Assembly: GCA_049516155.1 (NCBI GenBank)
Contig: JBEKTJ010000040.1
Location: forward strand, 1-64,000
Length of the DNA: 64,000 nt
From: Bog-159 sp049516155
GTDB taxonomy: Bacteria; Acidobacteriota; Terriglobia; Bryobacterales; Bryobacteraceae
Reading direction: 5' to 3'
The first letter of the stretch is position 1; each line of letters begins with the position of its first letter. Of this stretch, positions 43,100 to 52,881 are shown piece after piece. Both the position numbers and the translations under genes were made by a program. Below the pieces are notes generated by a model that saw only the letters and a program-made list of their open reading frames with translations, ran no database searches and had not been told where the DNA came from.

Positions 43100-44785
43100 C
43101 TAGGGCCGTGCGGAACGGGTGAATTTCCGGACTGCAAGCTGATCCTTACCCTCTTCGACGACATAGAACGCATCGGCGGCGATATCCCGGAAGGTCTGAC
43201 GCAGACCGCTGGGCCACTGAATCTCCAGGGTGTCGGCCTTAGTGGCGCGGCCTAGGCCGAAATTCGCGCGTAAGTCGCTTTGCGAAAGGTAACTGCCGCC
43301 CGCCGCGATTTCACGGATTTGCGAAATACCGGCAGCCTGGAGGCGCAAGCGGGCCCCCAATGCGTCGCGATTGCTCTTCTTCCCGATCAGCTTGAAATTC
43401 ACGAAGTGATTGCCGACGGCGCCGCTGTTATGCAGCAGCAGGGGTGGATCGTCGTTGTTTCCGACCACGATATCCACATTGCCGTCATTATCGAAATCCG
43501 CAAAAGCGGCGCCGCGTCCGGCGTGCGGAGTGGTAAAGCCGCTGCCAGCTTCACGAGTCACGTCGATGAATTTGCCGGCGCCGTTGTTATGAAACAGCGA
43601 ATTGATCTGCTTATAAGTCGTATCCGGAAAGACCTTCTCCACGCCTTCGTACACGTGCCCGTTGGCGATGAACAGGTCCAGCCAGCCGTCGTTATCCATG
43701 TCGAAGAAACCGCCGCCAAAGCTCAAAACATGCTTGGTGGGCGCGGTTATGCCCACTAAGCCGCTGACCTCTTCAAAAAAACCCTTGCCATCGTTGCGCC
43801 AGATGTGGTCGGACGCCAACTGAAAATCGGAGACATAGAGGTCCAGGGTGCCGTTGTTATCGTAGTCGCCCAGCGAGATGCACATGGCGGCCATGGTGCC
43901 GCCGTCGCCCGTCAGGGCCATGCCGCTGGGCACGGCAATCTCCTTGAATGTGCCGTTGTGCTCGTTGTGATAAAGAAAAGCTTCCAGTCCATCGTTGGCC
44001 ACGAACAGGTCCGGCCAGCCGTCGTTGTCATAGTCCGCCGCGCCCACTGAAAGATTGAGTCCGTTAGGCTGATAGATTCCCGCCTTCTTAGTGACATTGG
44101 TGAATGTGCCGTTGCGGTTGTTGCGATAGAGCATCGCGGGCGTTCCGCCATAGACCATGGGACGGCAACTGGAAGGCATACCGGCTCCGATGTTACAGTA
44201 GCGCTGGCTATTAGGCCCGAAGTTCGCATAGCCGCCCACGTAGAGATCCAAATACCCGTCGCGGTCATAGTCGAAGAACGTGGCGCCCGTGTGGAAGAGC
44301 GTCCCGAATTCCAGGCCGCCCACGCCGGCTTTGTCCGTCACATCGGAGAAGGTTCCGTCGCCGTTGTTATGGTACAAAACATTCTTACCGTACTGCGTTA
44401 CGTAAAGATCCGGAAACCCATCGTTGTCGTAGTCGCCCCACACGCACCCCAAGCCGTAGCCGCTGCCGGGCACACCCGACTTTTCCGTTACGTCGGTGAA
44501 AGTGCCGTCGCCGTTGTTATGGTAAAGCGCGTTGCGCGCCGCGATGCCGCGGCCGTAGAGGTCGCGCCCGTTCACGAAGTAGATGTCCTGCCAGCCGTCG
44601 CCATCGTAATCGGCCACGCACACGCCGGGGCCGGCTTCTTCCAAAATAGTGGAAACTCCCTTGCTCCCTTTGTAATGCACGAAGCCGATGTGCGCCGCTT
44701 CGGCGATGTCGGTGAACTGCACTGGGGAGGCGGCTGACAGGAGGGCGACGGCCGCGGCCGCGGTCAAGATTGCCCGCCCTACCAT
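43100..44785 (-). CDS. CRTAC1-type FG-GAP/ASPIC-UnbV repeat protein
   Basis: A 561-residue exported protein with signal peptide MVGRAILTAAAAVALLSAA. Many FG-GAP/VCBS-type calcium-binding repeats follow (DYDGDGWQDIYF, DYDNDGFPDLYVT, DYDRDGYLDLYVGG, DFDNDGNVDIVVGN), each preceded by LYHNNGDGTFTDVT, building a beta-propeller. The C-terminal ~90 residues are an ASPIC/UnbV domain (RLRLQAAGISQIREIAAGGSYLSQSDLRANFGLG). Family role uncertain, generally extracellular binding. Starts one base after the TPR gene stop, so the two are coupled. Confidence 0.92.
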   Translation of the reverse strand: MVGRAILTAAAAVALLSAASPVQFTDIAEAAHIGFVHYKGSKGVSTILEEAGPGVCVADYDGDGWQDIYFVNGRDLYGRGIAARNALYHNNGDGTFTDVTEKSGVPGSGYGLGCVWGDYDNDGFPDLYVTQYGKNVLYHNNGDGTFSDVTDKAGVGGLEFGTLFHTGATFFDYDRDGYLDLYVGGYANFGPNSQRYCNIGAGMPSSCRPMVYGGTPAMLYRNNRNGTFTNVTKKAGIYQPNGLNLSVGAADYDNDGWPDLFVANDGLEAFLYHNEHNGTFKEIAVPSGMALTGDGGTMAAMCISLGDYDNNGTLDLYVSDFQLASDHIWRNDGKGFFEEVSGLVGITAPTKHVLSFGGGFFDMDNDGWLDLFIANGHVYEGVEKVFPDTTYKQINSLFHNNGAGKFIDVTREAGSGFTTPHAGRGAAFADFDNDGNVDIVVGNNDDPPLLLHNSGAVGNHFVNFKLIGKKSNRDALGARLRLQAAGISQIREIAAGGSYLSQSDLRANFGLGRATKADTLEIQWPSGLRQTFRDIAADAFYVVEEGKDQLAVRKFTRSARP

Positions 44786-44786
44786 G

Positions 44787-45752
44787 CTAGGGTTCCGGCT
44801 CTTGCGGGCCTACAATGCCGGCGTGCACATCGTCGGCTAACTGACGATTCTTATCGGAGATCTCTTTGCGCAGGGCGAATTCACGCGCGGCATCGTCCTT
44901 GCGTCCAGTCCGCTGGTAGACCACACCCAGATGGTAATGCGCCGCGGCATTTCCGGGCTGCAGCTTAACAGCGGTTTCGAGCGACGCCTGCGCTTCGGCG
45001 ACCTTGCCATCGGCAACCAGAGAGCGGCCCAGGCCGATGAATGCGTCGGCAAAAGTGCGGTCCAGTTTCGTGGCGGCGCCGAAATGCGCGATGGCGTCGA
45101 CATAATTCCGGTCCTGGCGCGCCAGTTCCCCCAACACGTACTCGGCGCCCGCGTTGGATGGATCGATCTCCAGCTCAGCTTGAAACTCCTTGCGGGCCTC
45201 TGCGTTCGAAGCGGCGGTCGGCGGCTTCGAGAGGACGATCCGGCCCAGGCGGTAATGCATGCCGGGCAACTTCGGATTCTGCTGGAGCACTTGACGGTAT
45301 TCGGCGGCGGCATCGTCCCACTTGCCCTGCATCTCCAGAGCTTCCGCGTTGAGCTGGTGCACCTGGTAAGATCCCGGCGCGGTGTACAGGAGCGTCTGCG
45401 AGGCACGGATGGAGAGATCGGAGTAGACGTGCGCGGCGACGTAGAGCACCTGCGGATCCTTGGGGAAGTCGCGCAGCAGGATGCGCACAAAATCCGCAGC
45501 CGCATCCATCTGGTTCATGGTCATGGCGCATTTTATGCCATCGAGTCCCACGGTTTTTTCGAGATCGCCGTTGGGCAAGTGCGGGACCGACTTCGTTAGG
45601 AGTGTGAGGGCCTGGTCGCAATGGCCGCTTTCAGCAAGTTGCGTGGCGTGGCGGGCAGTTGTGGATGGGTCGGCGGGGGCGGTTTTGCGGGGGGCGTCGG
45701 CGGCGAAGGCGATACAGGCGAGCAAAATCGCCGCGATGCATACTCGTGACAT
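44787..45752 (-). CDS. Exported tetratricopeptide-repeat protein
   Basis: A 321-residue protein. ATG 45752 opens MSRVCIAAILLACIAFAADAP, a clean signal peptide; ATG 45779 would add nine residues. About seven TPR-like helix pairs follow, with AEALEMQGKWDDAAAEYRQVLQQNP, YVLGELARQDRNYVDAIAHFGAAT, FIGLGRSLVADGKVAEAQASLETAVKLQP, and HYHLGVVYQRTGRKDDAAREF the clearest. TPR proteins are protein-interaction scaffolds; here it is coupled to the CRTAC1 gene, a pairing common in Acidobacteriota, suggesting one surface complex. Confidence 0.88.
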   Translation of the reverse strand: MSRVCIAAILLACIAFAADAPRKTAPADPSTTARHATQLAESGHCDQALTLLTKSVPHLPNGDLEKTVGLDGIKCAMTMNQMDAAADFVRILLRDFPKDPQVLYVAAHVYSDLSIRASQTLLYTAPGSYQVHQLNAEALEMQGKWDDAAAEYRQVLQQNPKLPGMHYRLGRIVLSKPPTAASNAEARKEFQAELEIDPSNAGAEYVLGELARQDRNYVDAIAHFGAATKLDRTFADAFIGLGRSLVADGKVAEAQASLETAVKLQPGNAAAHYHLGVVYQRTGRKDDAAREFALRKEISDKNRQLADDVHAGIVGPQEPEP

Positions 45753-45785
45753 CAAATTCAATGGTAACCCATACAGCAAAGCAAC

Positions 45786-45836
45786 AAAAAAAGCCCCTGA
45801 CGGTCACGGCTGCAATCCGCCGCGCCCGTCAGGGGC
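45786..45836 (-). terminator. Rho-independent terminator of the TonB-receptor gene
   Basis: On the minus strand, GCCCCTGAC (45836-45828) pairs with GTCAGGGGC (45801-45793) and is followed by TTTTTTT (45792-45786). The stem is 9 perfect pairs with two more G-C pairs possible, in a GC-rich setting with a run of T: a textbook intrinsic terminator 18 bases after the receptor stop. Confidence 0.85.
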
Positions 45837-45853
45837 GATATCTTGCTAGACGG

Positions 45854-48800
45854 TCAATAATGGAACTTCAAAGCGAACTGGATCTGCCGGCCGAAAACTC
45901 CGGAAGCGCCTCCCGCGCCCTGAAGCAGGCCGAGAGTACTGCCAACGCCCGTGTTGGGCGCATTCAGTATTGGCGTGTTGAAGAGGTTGATGGCTTCGCC
46001 CCGGAATTCCAGCTTGAAGCGTTCGCTCATGTTGAAGAACTTGGCTGCGCTGGCGTCCACAGTGCGCAAGCCCGGACCGCGCACGGTTGCTACACCGCAA
46101 GTGCCAAACGAGCCAGGGTCCTCCGGCCCGAAGTCGGCCGCATTGAACCATTGATAGCCGCCTAGAGGCGAGTTCTGCTCGCCGTAGATTTGGGCTGGGG
46201 CCAGGCAGTTCGCGCGAGATCCGCGAGAGTTGGTGCCGGAAGCATCCCCAGCCGAGATGGTCAGCGGGAAACCGGTATGCAGGGAGAGAATCGTATTTAC
46301 CTGCCAGTCGCCCACGATCGCATTCAGCACCGGGTTCATATCCTTGCCAAATTTACGATCGTGGCCGAGGGGCAAGTCATAGGTGACATAGCTGGTCAGC
46401 ACTTGAGTGGAGTTATAGTAACAAGGACCCCATTCAGCGCGCTGGTCGTACAGGTTCTGGAAGTACGGCGAAGTCGGGTAGGCGGCGCCGCCCCAGGAGC
46501 CGTAGTAGCCGCTCGAGTCCGTCATGCACTTCGAATAGGTATAGGCTACCTGATACTCAAGGCCTTCGCTCAGCCGCTTCGCCAAAACAGCCTGAAGGGC
46601 GTTGTAACTCTGATTGCCATTCGATGCTGTACCGGAGATTTGACTGATGGCGTCATAGACGTACGGGTTACCCGCCAGGTAAGGGCTGCCCACAACCGTG
46701 CCGTTGGACAACAGTTGCGATTGGAAGTAAGGCATCGGCACCATCAGGTGGGTTGTTTTTTGGCCAACGTAACCGGCTTGCAGAGTAGTGGAATTGCCCA
46801 ACTGCTGCTGGATGGTAAAATTCCACTGGTTGGCCACGGCTGGGCGGACATTCGGATCCCAGACGCGCAATGTGGCATCCTCGAATGGATTGGCCGAAGA
46901 GGTCAGCGGCGTGAGTCCCTCGCTCAGAGTAGTGGTGGGGAGAGACAGCGACGTGTAGTTCGCGCTCACTTCGTGCGCAAACGGGGGGTTGATCGGCAAG
47001 CGCAGGTTGGTTCCGGTCCCCTCCAGATAGTTCGATAGAGTGTACGCCGAACGAATCACGGTGTGCTTCATCACATTCCAGGCAATGCCGAGGCGCGGCT
47101 GGAAGTTGGTGATGCCGTTGTATTGGTTATACAGCGCGCAGCTATTTCCGTCCTGGCCTGCGTATTCGACAGTACCCGAGAACAATCCGAAGTTGACCTG
47201 CCGATTGTCCACTTCACACCACGGGGTGTGCAGCTCCCAACGCACGCCCAAGTTCAGGGTGAGGTTGGGCAGCACATGCCAATCGTCCTGGAAGAAGGCG
47301 CCGAAAACCGTGGAGCGCTGGCCCCAAGTGCCGCCATTGACGCCGCCGCCGACTTGGGAAGCCAGTCCCAGCAGGAAGTCGGCCTCGCCGGCGCCACTGC
47401 CCGCGCCGGCCGTAGCGTTGACGGATGCGGGTCCGGCGGTATAGCGGCCATCGAAGGTGAACGTTCCAGCTTCGCCATTGTTGCCGGAGTAGAAGGTATC
47501 GATGCGCTCACGCCAAGCTTGGAAACCAAGATGGAAGATGTGCTTGCCGCGGGTGATCGACATGGTGTCTTCAAGCTGAATCACCGTGTCGGCGAAGAGC
47601 TGGTAAACGTCCGCGTTGCCGATGCCGGAGGCGTAACCACCCGAGAAGCCCATGGACGGGAGGATGCTTGAGGGAATTCCAGGCAGACCTACGGTGGTGT
47701 TCAAATTGCCGGTCCCGTTGCCGGCCGCCCCATTGTTGATAAACACGTAATTCACGCCGGCCCTGGCGTCGTTGACGATCGAAGGGGTGGCCGTGTGGAC
47801 CCAATCCACAACGCCCGTGTGCACAGGATAGTTGTTGAAGGAGTTGTAATCGATCGGCAAGTTGTTGGTGGCGGGATTCGTAATCATGCTCTGGGAATAC
47901 CGGCCAAAAATACGGTCCTTGTCGGACGCATTCCAGTCCACGCGGGCATCGCCCTGGTCGCCGTTAATATCGGTATGATTCGCCTCCAGAAAGTTGTTCA
48001 CCAATCCGGGGCCCGTAGGCAGCGGGTAAACGCTGGTATCGCCGACGATTTTCTGCGCCACGGGATCGAGGAGTGTGGCCGGAATGATGTTTCCCGGGAA
48101 CGGCTGCCGCTGGCCGCCGGAAACGGCGAACGGATTATAGAGCTGAATCGGAGTCGAACCTTGCAGCATGGCCGAAAAGTCGCCGCCGCGCTCTGCCGCC
48201 GTAAGCAGGCTCTGCGCACTGAAGCTGGTCGGCGTATCAAAGCGCTGACCCTGATAGTCGACAAAGAAAAAGAGCTTGTCGCGCTTGATGGGGCCGCCCA
48301 GCGTTCCGCCGAATTCGTTCCAGCGCAATTTGGCCTTCGCGGCGCCTTCGAAGTTGTTCTGCCACAGATTGGAATTCAGCACATCGTTGCGGAAGAACTC
48401 AAAGGCGTCGCCGTGGAATCCATTGGTGCCGGTCTTGATGGACGTGTTCACGATGCCGCCCATGTAGTTGCCGAACTCGGCCGGCGCATTCTGCGTGATC
48501 TCGTTAAATTCCTGGATGGCGTCTACGCTAGGCGCGTAGCCGACCAGGTTATCGGACACCTGGTTATTGTCCATGCCGTCCAGCATGAAATTGTTGGCCT
48601 GTTCGCGGTTGCCGTTCACATAAGGGCGCCCGCTGCTGGATGTGGTGAGGCCGCTCTGAAACGTGGAGGGGTCGGGATGCACGGTGCCGGGCGCCAGCAG
48701 CGTCAACTGCACGTAATTGCGGGTCGCCAGCGGCAGCGTGGTATCGGTACGCGAGTCGATCACTTGCCCGAGCAAGGTTTCCTCCGTCTGCAGTACCGGA

Positions 48801-49186
48801 GCGGCGGTGGTCACCTCGACGGTGGTCTGGACGTTGCCGACCACAAGCTGGAAGTCCATCTTGGCCACCTGATTCATTTCCAGTGTGACGTTGGACTGCG
48901 TGGCCGTCTGGAAACCAGGGTTCTCCACTCTTACGTTGTACGCGCCGATAGGCAGATTCGGCAGGTTATAATAGCCTTCCGCATTGGTGACCGTGGGATA
49001 CACGACCCCACGTTCCACGGACGTAGCCGCAACCTTGGCGCCCGAAACTGCGGCGCCCGATGGATCCGTGATCCGTCCGGTAATGGTTGCCGCTACCTGC
49101 TGCCCCCAAGCGGAACAAGCCAGAGCGCAGATTAACAGGACACAGGCCCACAGCCTGCGGTTAAGCGGCAGTTTTCGTAGTTCCAT
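45854..49186 (-). CDS. Oar-like TonB-dependent receptor
   Basis: An 1110-residue outer-membrane protein. ATG 49186 follows GGGAGG by six bases and opens the signal peptide MELRKLPLNRRLWACVLLICALACSAWG; the frame start at 49267 has no such site. Residues ~33-120 are a carboxypeptidase-regulatory-like beta-sandwich (ITGRITDPSGAAVSGAKV; GYYNLPNLPIGAYNVRVENPGF). A plug domain follows (YVNGNREQANNFMLDGMDNNQ; AEFGNYMGGIVNTSIKTGTNGFHG; GGTLGGPIKRDKLFFFVDYQG), then a large beta-barrel ending in FALKFHY with a terminal aromatic. It imports an unknown polymer or complex using TonB energy. Very abundant family in Acidobacteriota. A terminator follows. Confidence 0.94.
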   Translation of the reverse strand: MELRKLPLNRRLWACVLLICALACSAWGQQVAATITGRITDPSGAAVSGAKVAATSVERGVVYPTVTNAEGYYNLPNLPIGAYNVRVENPGFQTATQSNVTLEMNQVAKMDFQLVVGNVQTTVEVTTAAPVLQTEETLLGQVIDSRTDTTLPLATRNYVQLTLLAPGTVHPDPSTFQSGLTTSSSGRPYVNGNREQANNFMLDGMDNNQVSDNLVGYAPSVDAIQEFNEITQNAPAEFGNYMGGIVNTSIKTGTNGFHGDAFEFFRNDVLNSNLWQNNFEGAAKAKLRWNEFGGTLGGPIKRDKLFFFVDYQGQRFDTPTSFSAQSLLTAAERGGDFSAMLQGSTPIQLYNPFAVSGGQRQPFPGNIIPATLLDPVAQKIVGDTSVYPLPTGPGLVNNFLEANHTDINGDQGDARVDWNASDKDRIFGRYSQSMITNPATNNLPIDYNSFNNYPVHTGVVDWVHTATPSIVNDARAGVNYVFINNGAAGNGTGNLNTTVGLPGIPSSILPSMGFSGGYASGIGNADVYQLFADTVIQLEDTMSITRGKHIFHLGFQAWRERIDTFYSGNNGEAGTFTFDGRYTAGPASVNATAGAGSGAGEADFLLGLASQVGGGVNGGTWGQRSTVFGAFFQDDWHVLPNLTLNLGVRWELHTPWCEVDNRQVNFGLFSGTVEYAGQDGNSCALYNQYNGITNFQPRLGIAWNVMKHTVIRSAYTLSNYLEGTGTNLRLPINPPFAHEVSANYTSLSLPTTTLSEGLTPLTSSANPFEDATLRVWDPNVRPAVANQWNFTIQQQLGNSTTLQAGYVGQKTTHLMVPMPYFQSQLLSNGTVVGSPYLAGNPYVYDAISQISGTASNGNQSYNALQAVLAKRLSEGLEYQVAYTYSKCMTDSSGYYGSWGGAAYPTSPYFQNLYDQRAEWGPCYYNSTQVLTSYVTYDLPLGHDRKFGKDMNPVLNAIVGDWQVNTILSLHTGFPLTISAGDASGTNSRGSRANCLAPAQIYGEQNSPLGGYQWFNAADFGPEDPGSFGTCGVATVRGPGLRTVDASAAKFFNMSERFKLEFRGEAINLFNTPILNAPNTGVGSTLGLLQGAGGASGVFGRQIQFALKFHY

Positions 49187-49517
49187 GAATTCCTCCCAAT
49201 TGTTGAGGAGAGGCGCGAACCTCTCCGGCCCCAAACCCAGCAGGCGAAAGTGCCATATCGCACACATCTGCCCGCAAAAACCCCACTTGCCAAAGCTATA
49301 TAGCAGAAGCTTACTATTTTCGCAGTATAAATCGGGTTGCCACCATCCGTCAACAGAAAAATTTCTAAGTGATTTTTGGAATTCCGCTGGCAGGATTCGA
49401 TCGGGATGGTTGAAGCTCTATAGCACCGGCCACTTGGGCAAATGCGGCTCCGGATGTGCGCGGTAATCGCCGATTGTACTTTTTCGGCTGGGCGTGGCGT
49501 GCGAAACTGATAGTTAA
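49187..49517 (+). other. Upstream region of two divergent genes
   Basis: About 330 bases between the TonB receptor (minus) and the ABC exporter (plus). It includes an AT-rich stretch (49300-49375: ATATAGCAGAAGCTTACTATTTTCGCAGTATAAATC, with AAAAATTTCTAAGTGATTTTT) that probably contains promoters. No gene seen. Confidence 0.45.
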
Positions 49518-51422
49518 GTGCCCACCGACCTGCCCAAGCTACCCAAGTCCGAACGCCTCCGCGCGCTGCTGCCCGACATCATGGAATTGGTGCGGCCGCG
49601 GCGCGGCTTGCTGGCTTTCGGCATGCTGCTGATGGCCATCAACCGCGTCTCGGGGCTCTTCCTGCCCCTCTCCACCAAAATCCTGGTCGACGATATCATC
49701 GGCAAACGCCACTACGACCTACTGCGGTGGCTGGTCCTGGCCGTGGTGGGCGCCACCGCCATCCAAGGCATTACGTCGTTCGGCCTGACGCAACTTCTGT
49801 CCAAAGCCGCACAACGCCTGATAGCCGAATTGCGGCGCAAAGTGCAAGGGCACGTCGGCCGCCTGCCGGTTTCCTACTACGACTCAAACAAAAGCGGCAT
49901 GCTGGTCTCGCGCATCATGAGCGACGTGGAAGGCGTGCGCAACCTAATCGGCACCGGCCTGGTGGAATTCGTGGGAGGGTTGCTGAGCGCCGTGCTGGCC
50001 CTGGCTTACTTGTTGTGGCTCAGCCCGTCGATGACCGGCGTGGCCTTGGGCGCGATCATCGGCTTCGGTTTGCCGCTGGGCAAAGCCTTCAGCGTGCTGC
50101 GTCCCATCTTCCGTGAGCGCGGCAAGATCAACGCGGAAGTTACGGGACGTCTCACCGAATCGCTGGGCGGCGTGCGCGTGGTGAAAGGCTATCACGCCGA
50201 GGCCGCGGAGGCGGAAGTGTTCTCCGGCGGCGTGCAGCGCCTGTTGGATAACGTGATGAAGAGCCTCACGTCCACATCGATGATGAGCTTCGGCGCCACG
50301 CTCATGATGGGCATACTGGGCGCGCTGGTGATGTATCTGGGCGCGCGCCAGATTATGGCGCATACGCTGACGCTGGGCGATTACTTCACCTTCATTATGT
50401 TGCTGGCGTTTTTGATCGGACCGGTTTTCCAAATCGTGGGCATCGGAACCCAGATCAGCGAAGCGCTGGCCGGCCTGGAGCGCACGCGCGAAGTGCTGCG
50501 CGAGCGTCCCGAGGACGAAGACCCGCGCCGCCACGTGCGCGCCGGACGCATCCAGGGCGAAGTGGTCTTCGACCATGTCACGTTCGCCTACGACGCAGGC
50601 AAGACCGTGCTGCACGATGTCTCCTTTCGCGCAGCGCCGGACACCGTGACTGCGCTGGTGGGCCCCTCCGGCTCCGGCAAGTCCACCATTATCGGACTCA
50701 TCGCGGCGTTCTACACGCCGAGGGAGGGCGCCATCTTCGTGGACGGCGTGGACCTTTCCACCATCCGGCTGGACTCCTATCGGACGCAGCTTGGCGTGGT
50801 GCTGCAGGACACATTTCTGTTCGACGGCACCATCCGCGAGAACGTGGCCTTCTCGCGCCCCCACGCCACCGAAGCGCAGATCCGCGAAGCCTGCCGCATT
50901 GCGCGCGTGGATGAATTCGCCGAGACGTTCGAGAAGACCTACGACACGGTGGTTGGCGAGCGCGGCGTTAAGTTATCGGGCGGCCAGCGGCAGCGAGTCT
51001 CCATCGCGCGCGCCATTCTGGCCGACCCGGCCATTCTGATTCTGGACGAAGCCACTTCCAGCCTGGACTCCGAGTCGGAAGCCCTTATTCAGGAGGGCCT
51101 TTCGTACCTCATGAAGGGCCGCACTACGTTCGTGATCGCGCACCGTCTGTCTACCATTCGGCGGGCGGACCAGATACTGGTCGTCGAGGGTGGGCGCATC
51201 GTAGAGCGTGGGCAGCACGACTCGCTGTACGCGTTGCACGGCAGGTATTACGATCTGTATACGCGCCAGCACGGCGTGCAGACGAATCTGTTTCTGGCGC
51301 CCGGGGAAGGGCAGGAGCAACAGGCACCGGATGGAGACCCCGCCACAGCCGGCGCGCGCGCGGGGACGGGAACAGGCGAGGGGAATCCGCTATCGAACGC
51401 GGTTCGCATGATTCGCGGGTAG
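49518..51422 (+). CDS. ABC exporter, MsbA-type fused permease/ATPase
   Basis: A 634-residue half-transporter with a GTG start (49518). The first ~330 residues hold six membrane helices (LLAFGMLLMAINRVSGLFLPL; LVLAVVGATAIQGITSFGL) and the coupling segment LPVSYYDSNKSGMLVSRIMSDVEGVRNLIG. The ATPase has Walker A GPSGSGKSTI, Q-loop VVLQDTFLFDG, signature LSGGQRQRVSIARAIL, Walker B ILILDEATSSLD and switch VIAHRLSTI. A ~50-residue Gly/Glu/Pro-rich tail follows. It exports lipids, lipid A-type precursors or hydrophobic compounds as a dimer; substrate unknown. Confidence 0.93.
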   Translation: MPTDLPKLPKSERLRALLPDIMELVRPRRGLLAFGMLLMAINRVSGLFLPLSTKILVDDIIGKRHYDLLRWLVLAVVGATAIQGITSFGLTQLLSKAAQRLIAELRRKVQGHVGRLPVSYYDSNKSGMLVSRIMSDVEGVRNLIGTGLVEFVGGLLSAVLALAYLLWLSPSMTGVALGAIIGFGLPLGKAFSVLRPIFRERGKINAEVTGRLTESLGGVRVVKGYHAEAAEAEVFSGGVQRLLDNVMKSLTSTSMMSFGATLMMGILGALVMYLGARQIMAHTLTLGDYFTFIMLLAFLIGPVFQIVGIGTQISEALAGLERTREVLRERPEDEDPRRHVRAGRIQGEVVFDHVTFAYDAGKTVLHDVSFRAAPDTVTALVGPSGSGKSTIIGLIAAFYTPREGAIFVDGVDLSTIRLDSYRTQLGVVLQDTFLFDGTIRENVAFSRPHATEAQIREACRIARVDEFAETFEKTYDTVVGERGVKLSGGQRQRVSIARAILADPAILILDEATSSLDSESEALIQEGLSYLMKGRTTFVIAHRLSTIRRADQILVVEGGRIVERGQHDSLYALHGRYYDLYTRQHGVQTNLFLAPGEGQEQQAPDGDPATAGARAGTGTGEGNPLSNAVRMIRG

Positions 51423-51498
51423 TACGATGGGCGCCGGCGACAGTGAAATGTTCGGTCTCTAAATTGCACTACCCTGTGCAGGGGTGAATGAGACTGAT

Positions 51499-51585
51499 AT
51501 GTGGATTGCCGGCGGACTCGCGATTTTGGTGCTACTTAGCTTACTGGTGTCGATGATTTCCACGCCACCCACCATTGGGCGGTGA
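51499..51585 (+). CDS. Possible small membrane peptide, 28 aa
   Basis: A frame too short for routine calling: MWIAGGLAILVLLSLLVSMI followed by STPPTIGR and a stop. A single hydrophobic helix with a short polar tail fits small membrane peptides. GAATGAGA upstream is a weak ribosome-binding site. It lies in the gap after the ABC exporter. Could be chance. Confidence 0.35.
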   Translation: MWIAGGLAILVLLSLLVSMISTPPTIGR

Positions 51586-51619
51586 GACACGCGTGTACGA
51601 AACTGACACGCACCGTCGG

Positions 51620-52881
51620 TCATACCGACTCAAAATAGCGCGCCAGTTCCCAGTCCGTCACCGCTTTCTCATATTGCCGCACTTCCCATTCACGGGTGCT
51701 CGCGTAATGATCCACAAACTGCTCGCCGAGCCATTCGCGCGCCACGCGGCTCTCCCGGAATAGGCCGGTCGCATCGGCTAGCGTGCGTGGGAGCGGCGCC
51801 GCGTCTCCGGAATAAGCATTCACGGTGGGTGGCGGAAGCTCCAGCTTGCGCTCAATGCCGTCCAGGCCGGCGGCGAGCGATGCCGCCATCGCCAGGTACG
51901 GATTGATATCCGCGCCGGTTAGACGCAATTCCACGCGGGCGGATTTGCCGACAGCCGGAATCGCCCGCACCGCCGTTGTACGATTATCCACGCCCCAGGT
52001 GGCGTTTACCGGAGCCCAAGCCCCCGGAACGGTCCGCTTGTAAGAATTGATGGTAGGGCAGAAAATGGCGCTCAATTCCTGCATGTTCGCCACCAATCCG
52101 GCCACGTATTGCCGCAACGGCTCGGGCATGCCGGCCTCGCTCGAAAACGGGTTCTCGCCATTCCCGGTGCGGGTGAGGCTTTGATGCAGGTGTCCGCTAG
52201 AACCCGGAAGGGCCATATTCCATTTGGCCATAAACGTCGGGGTCAGGTTGTGCCGCGCCGCAATCTCCTTCACCGCAACCTTGAACAGCGCCGCTCGATC
52301 GGCGGCCAACAGGCCCGCTTCGACTGCGATGGCCGCTTCGTAGACACCCGGTCCGGTTTCCGTATGAAAACCCTCCAGGGGCACGTCGAACGCCGAGAGC
52401 AATTCCATGATCTCCAGCACCAGCTCCGCATTGGCCGAGGCGCGCACCACACTATAGCCGAACATGCCGGGGGTCAGCGGCGTCAGCCCGGCAAAATGTT
52501 TGTCGCGCAAGCTCTGACACGCTGAAACACCTGCCGTGGCGCGATGGCCAGCGGCGCGCCCTGGGCATCGCAGAAATCCAGCAGGAAGAACGCCGTTCCC
52601 GGCTCCCACGGAACCAGCCGGTAGCTGGACATGTCGATGCGGCAGTGCGCGTCCGGATAACCGGTATGCCAGCCGGTGAACTTCACGTTGTCGTACAGCA
52701 TATCGCCGATATCCCAGCCGAAAATCACGTCGCAAAAGCTCAAGCCCGATTCGGCCGCCGACCAGAACTTCTCCACGCTGATATATTTCCCGCGCAGCGT
52801 GGCGTCCGTGTCGAACGCTCCCAGCTTGACCCGCCTGACGTGATTGTCCTCGAACCGCCGCCGGATCGACTCGCGATCCAT
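51620..52881 (-). pseudogene. Glutamine-synthetase-like gene with internal deletion and frameshift
   Basis: ATG 52881 opens MDRESIRRRFEDNHVRRVKLGAFDTDATLRGK, an N-terminal beta-grasp domain, which reads through ...YRLVPWEPGTAFFLLDF and PRQVFQRV before breaking near 52515. The other frame continues SLRDKHFAGLTPLTPGMFGYS, FHTETGPGVYEAAI, KWNMALPGSSGHLHQSL (ATP/metal loop), NSYKRTVPGAWAPVNATWG and RVELRLTGADINPYLAMAA. The family segment carrying the first metal-binding Glu pair ('E.E.F') between these halves is absent, so the enzyme should be dead. It resembles gamma-glutamyl-amide ligases (PuuA-like). The start overlaps the aldehyde dehydrogenase stop. Confidence 0.82.

Noticed and set aside
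47795..49135. Plus-strand 446-residue frame opposite the TonB receptor
   Set aside because: No start signal or family motif. The receptor on the other strand is unambiguous.
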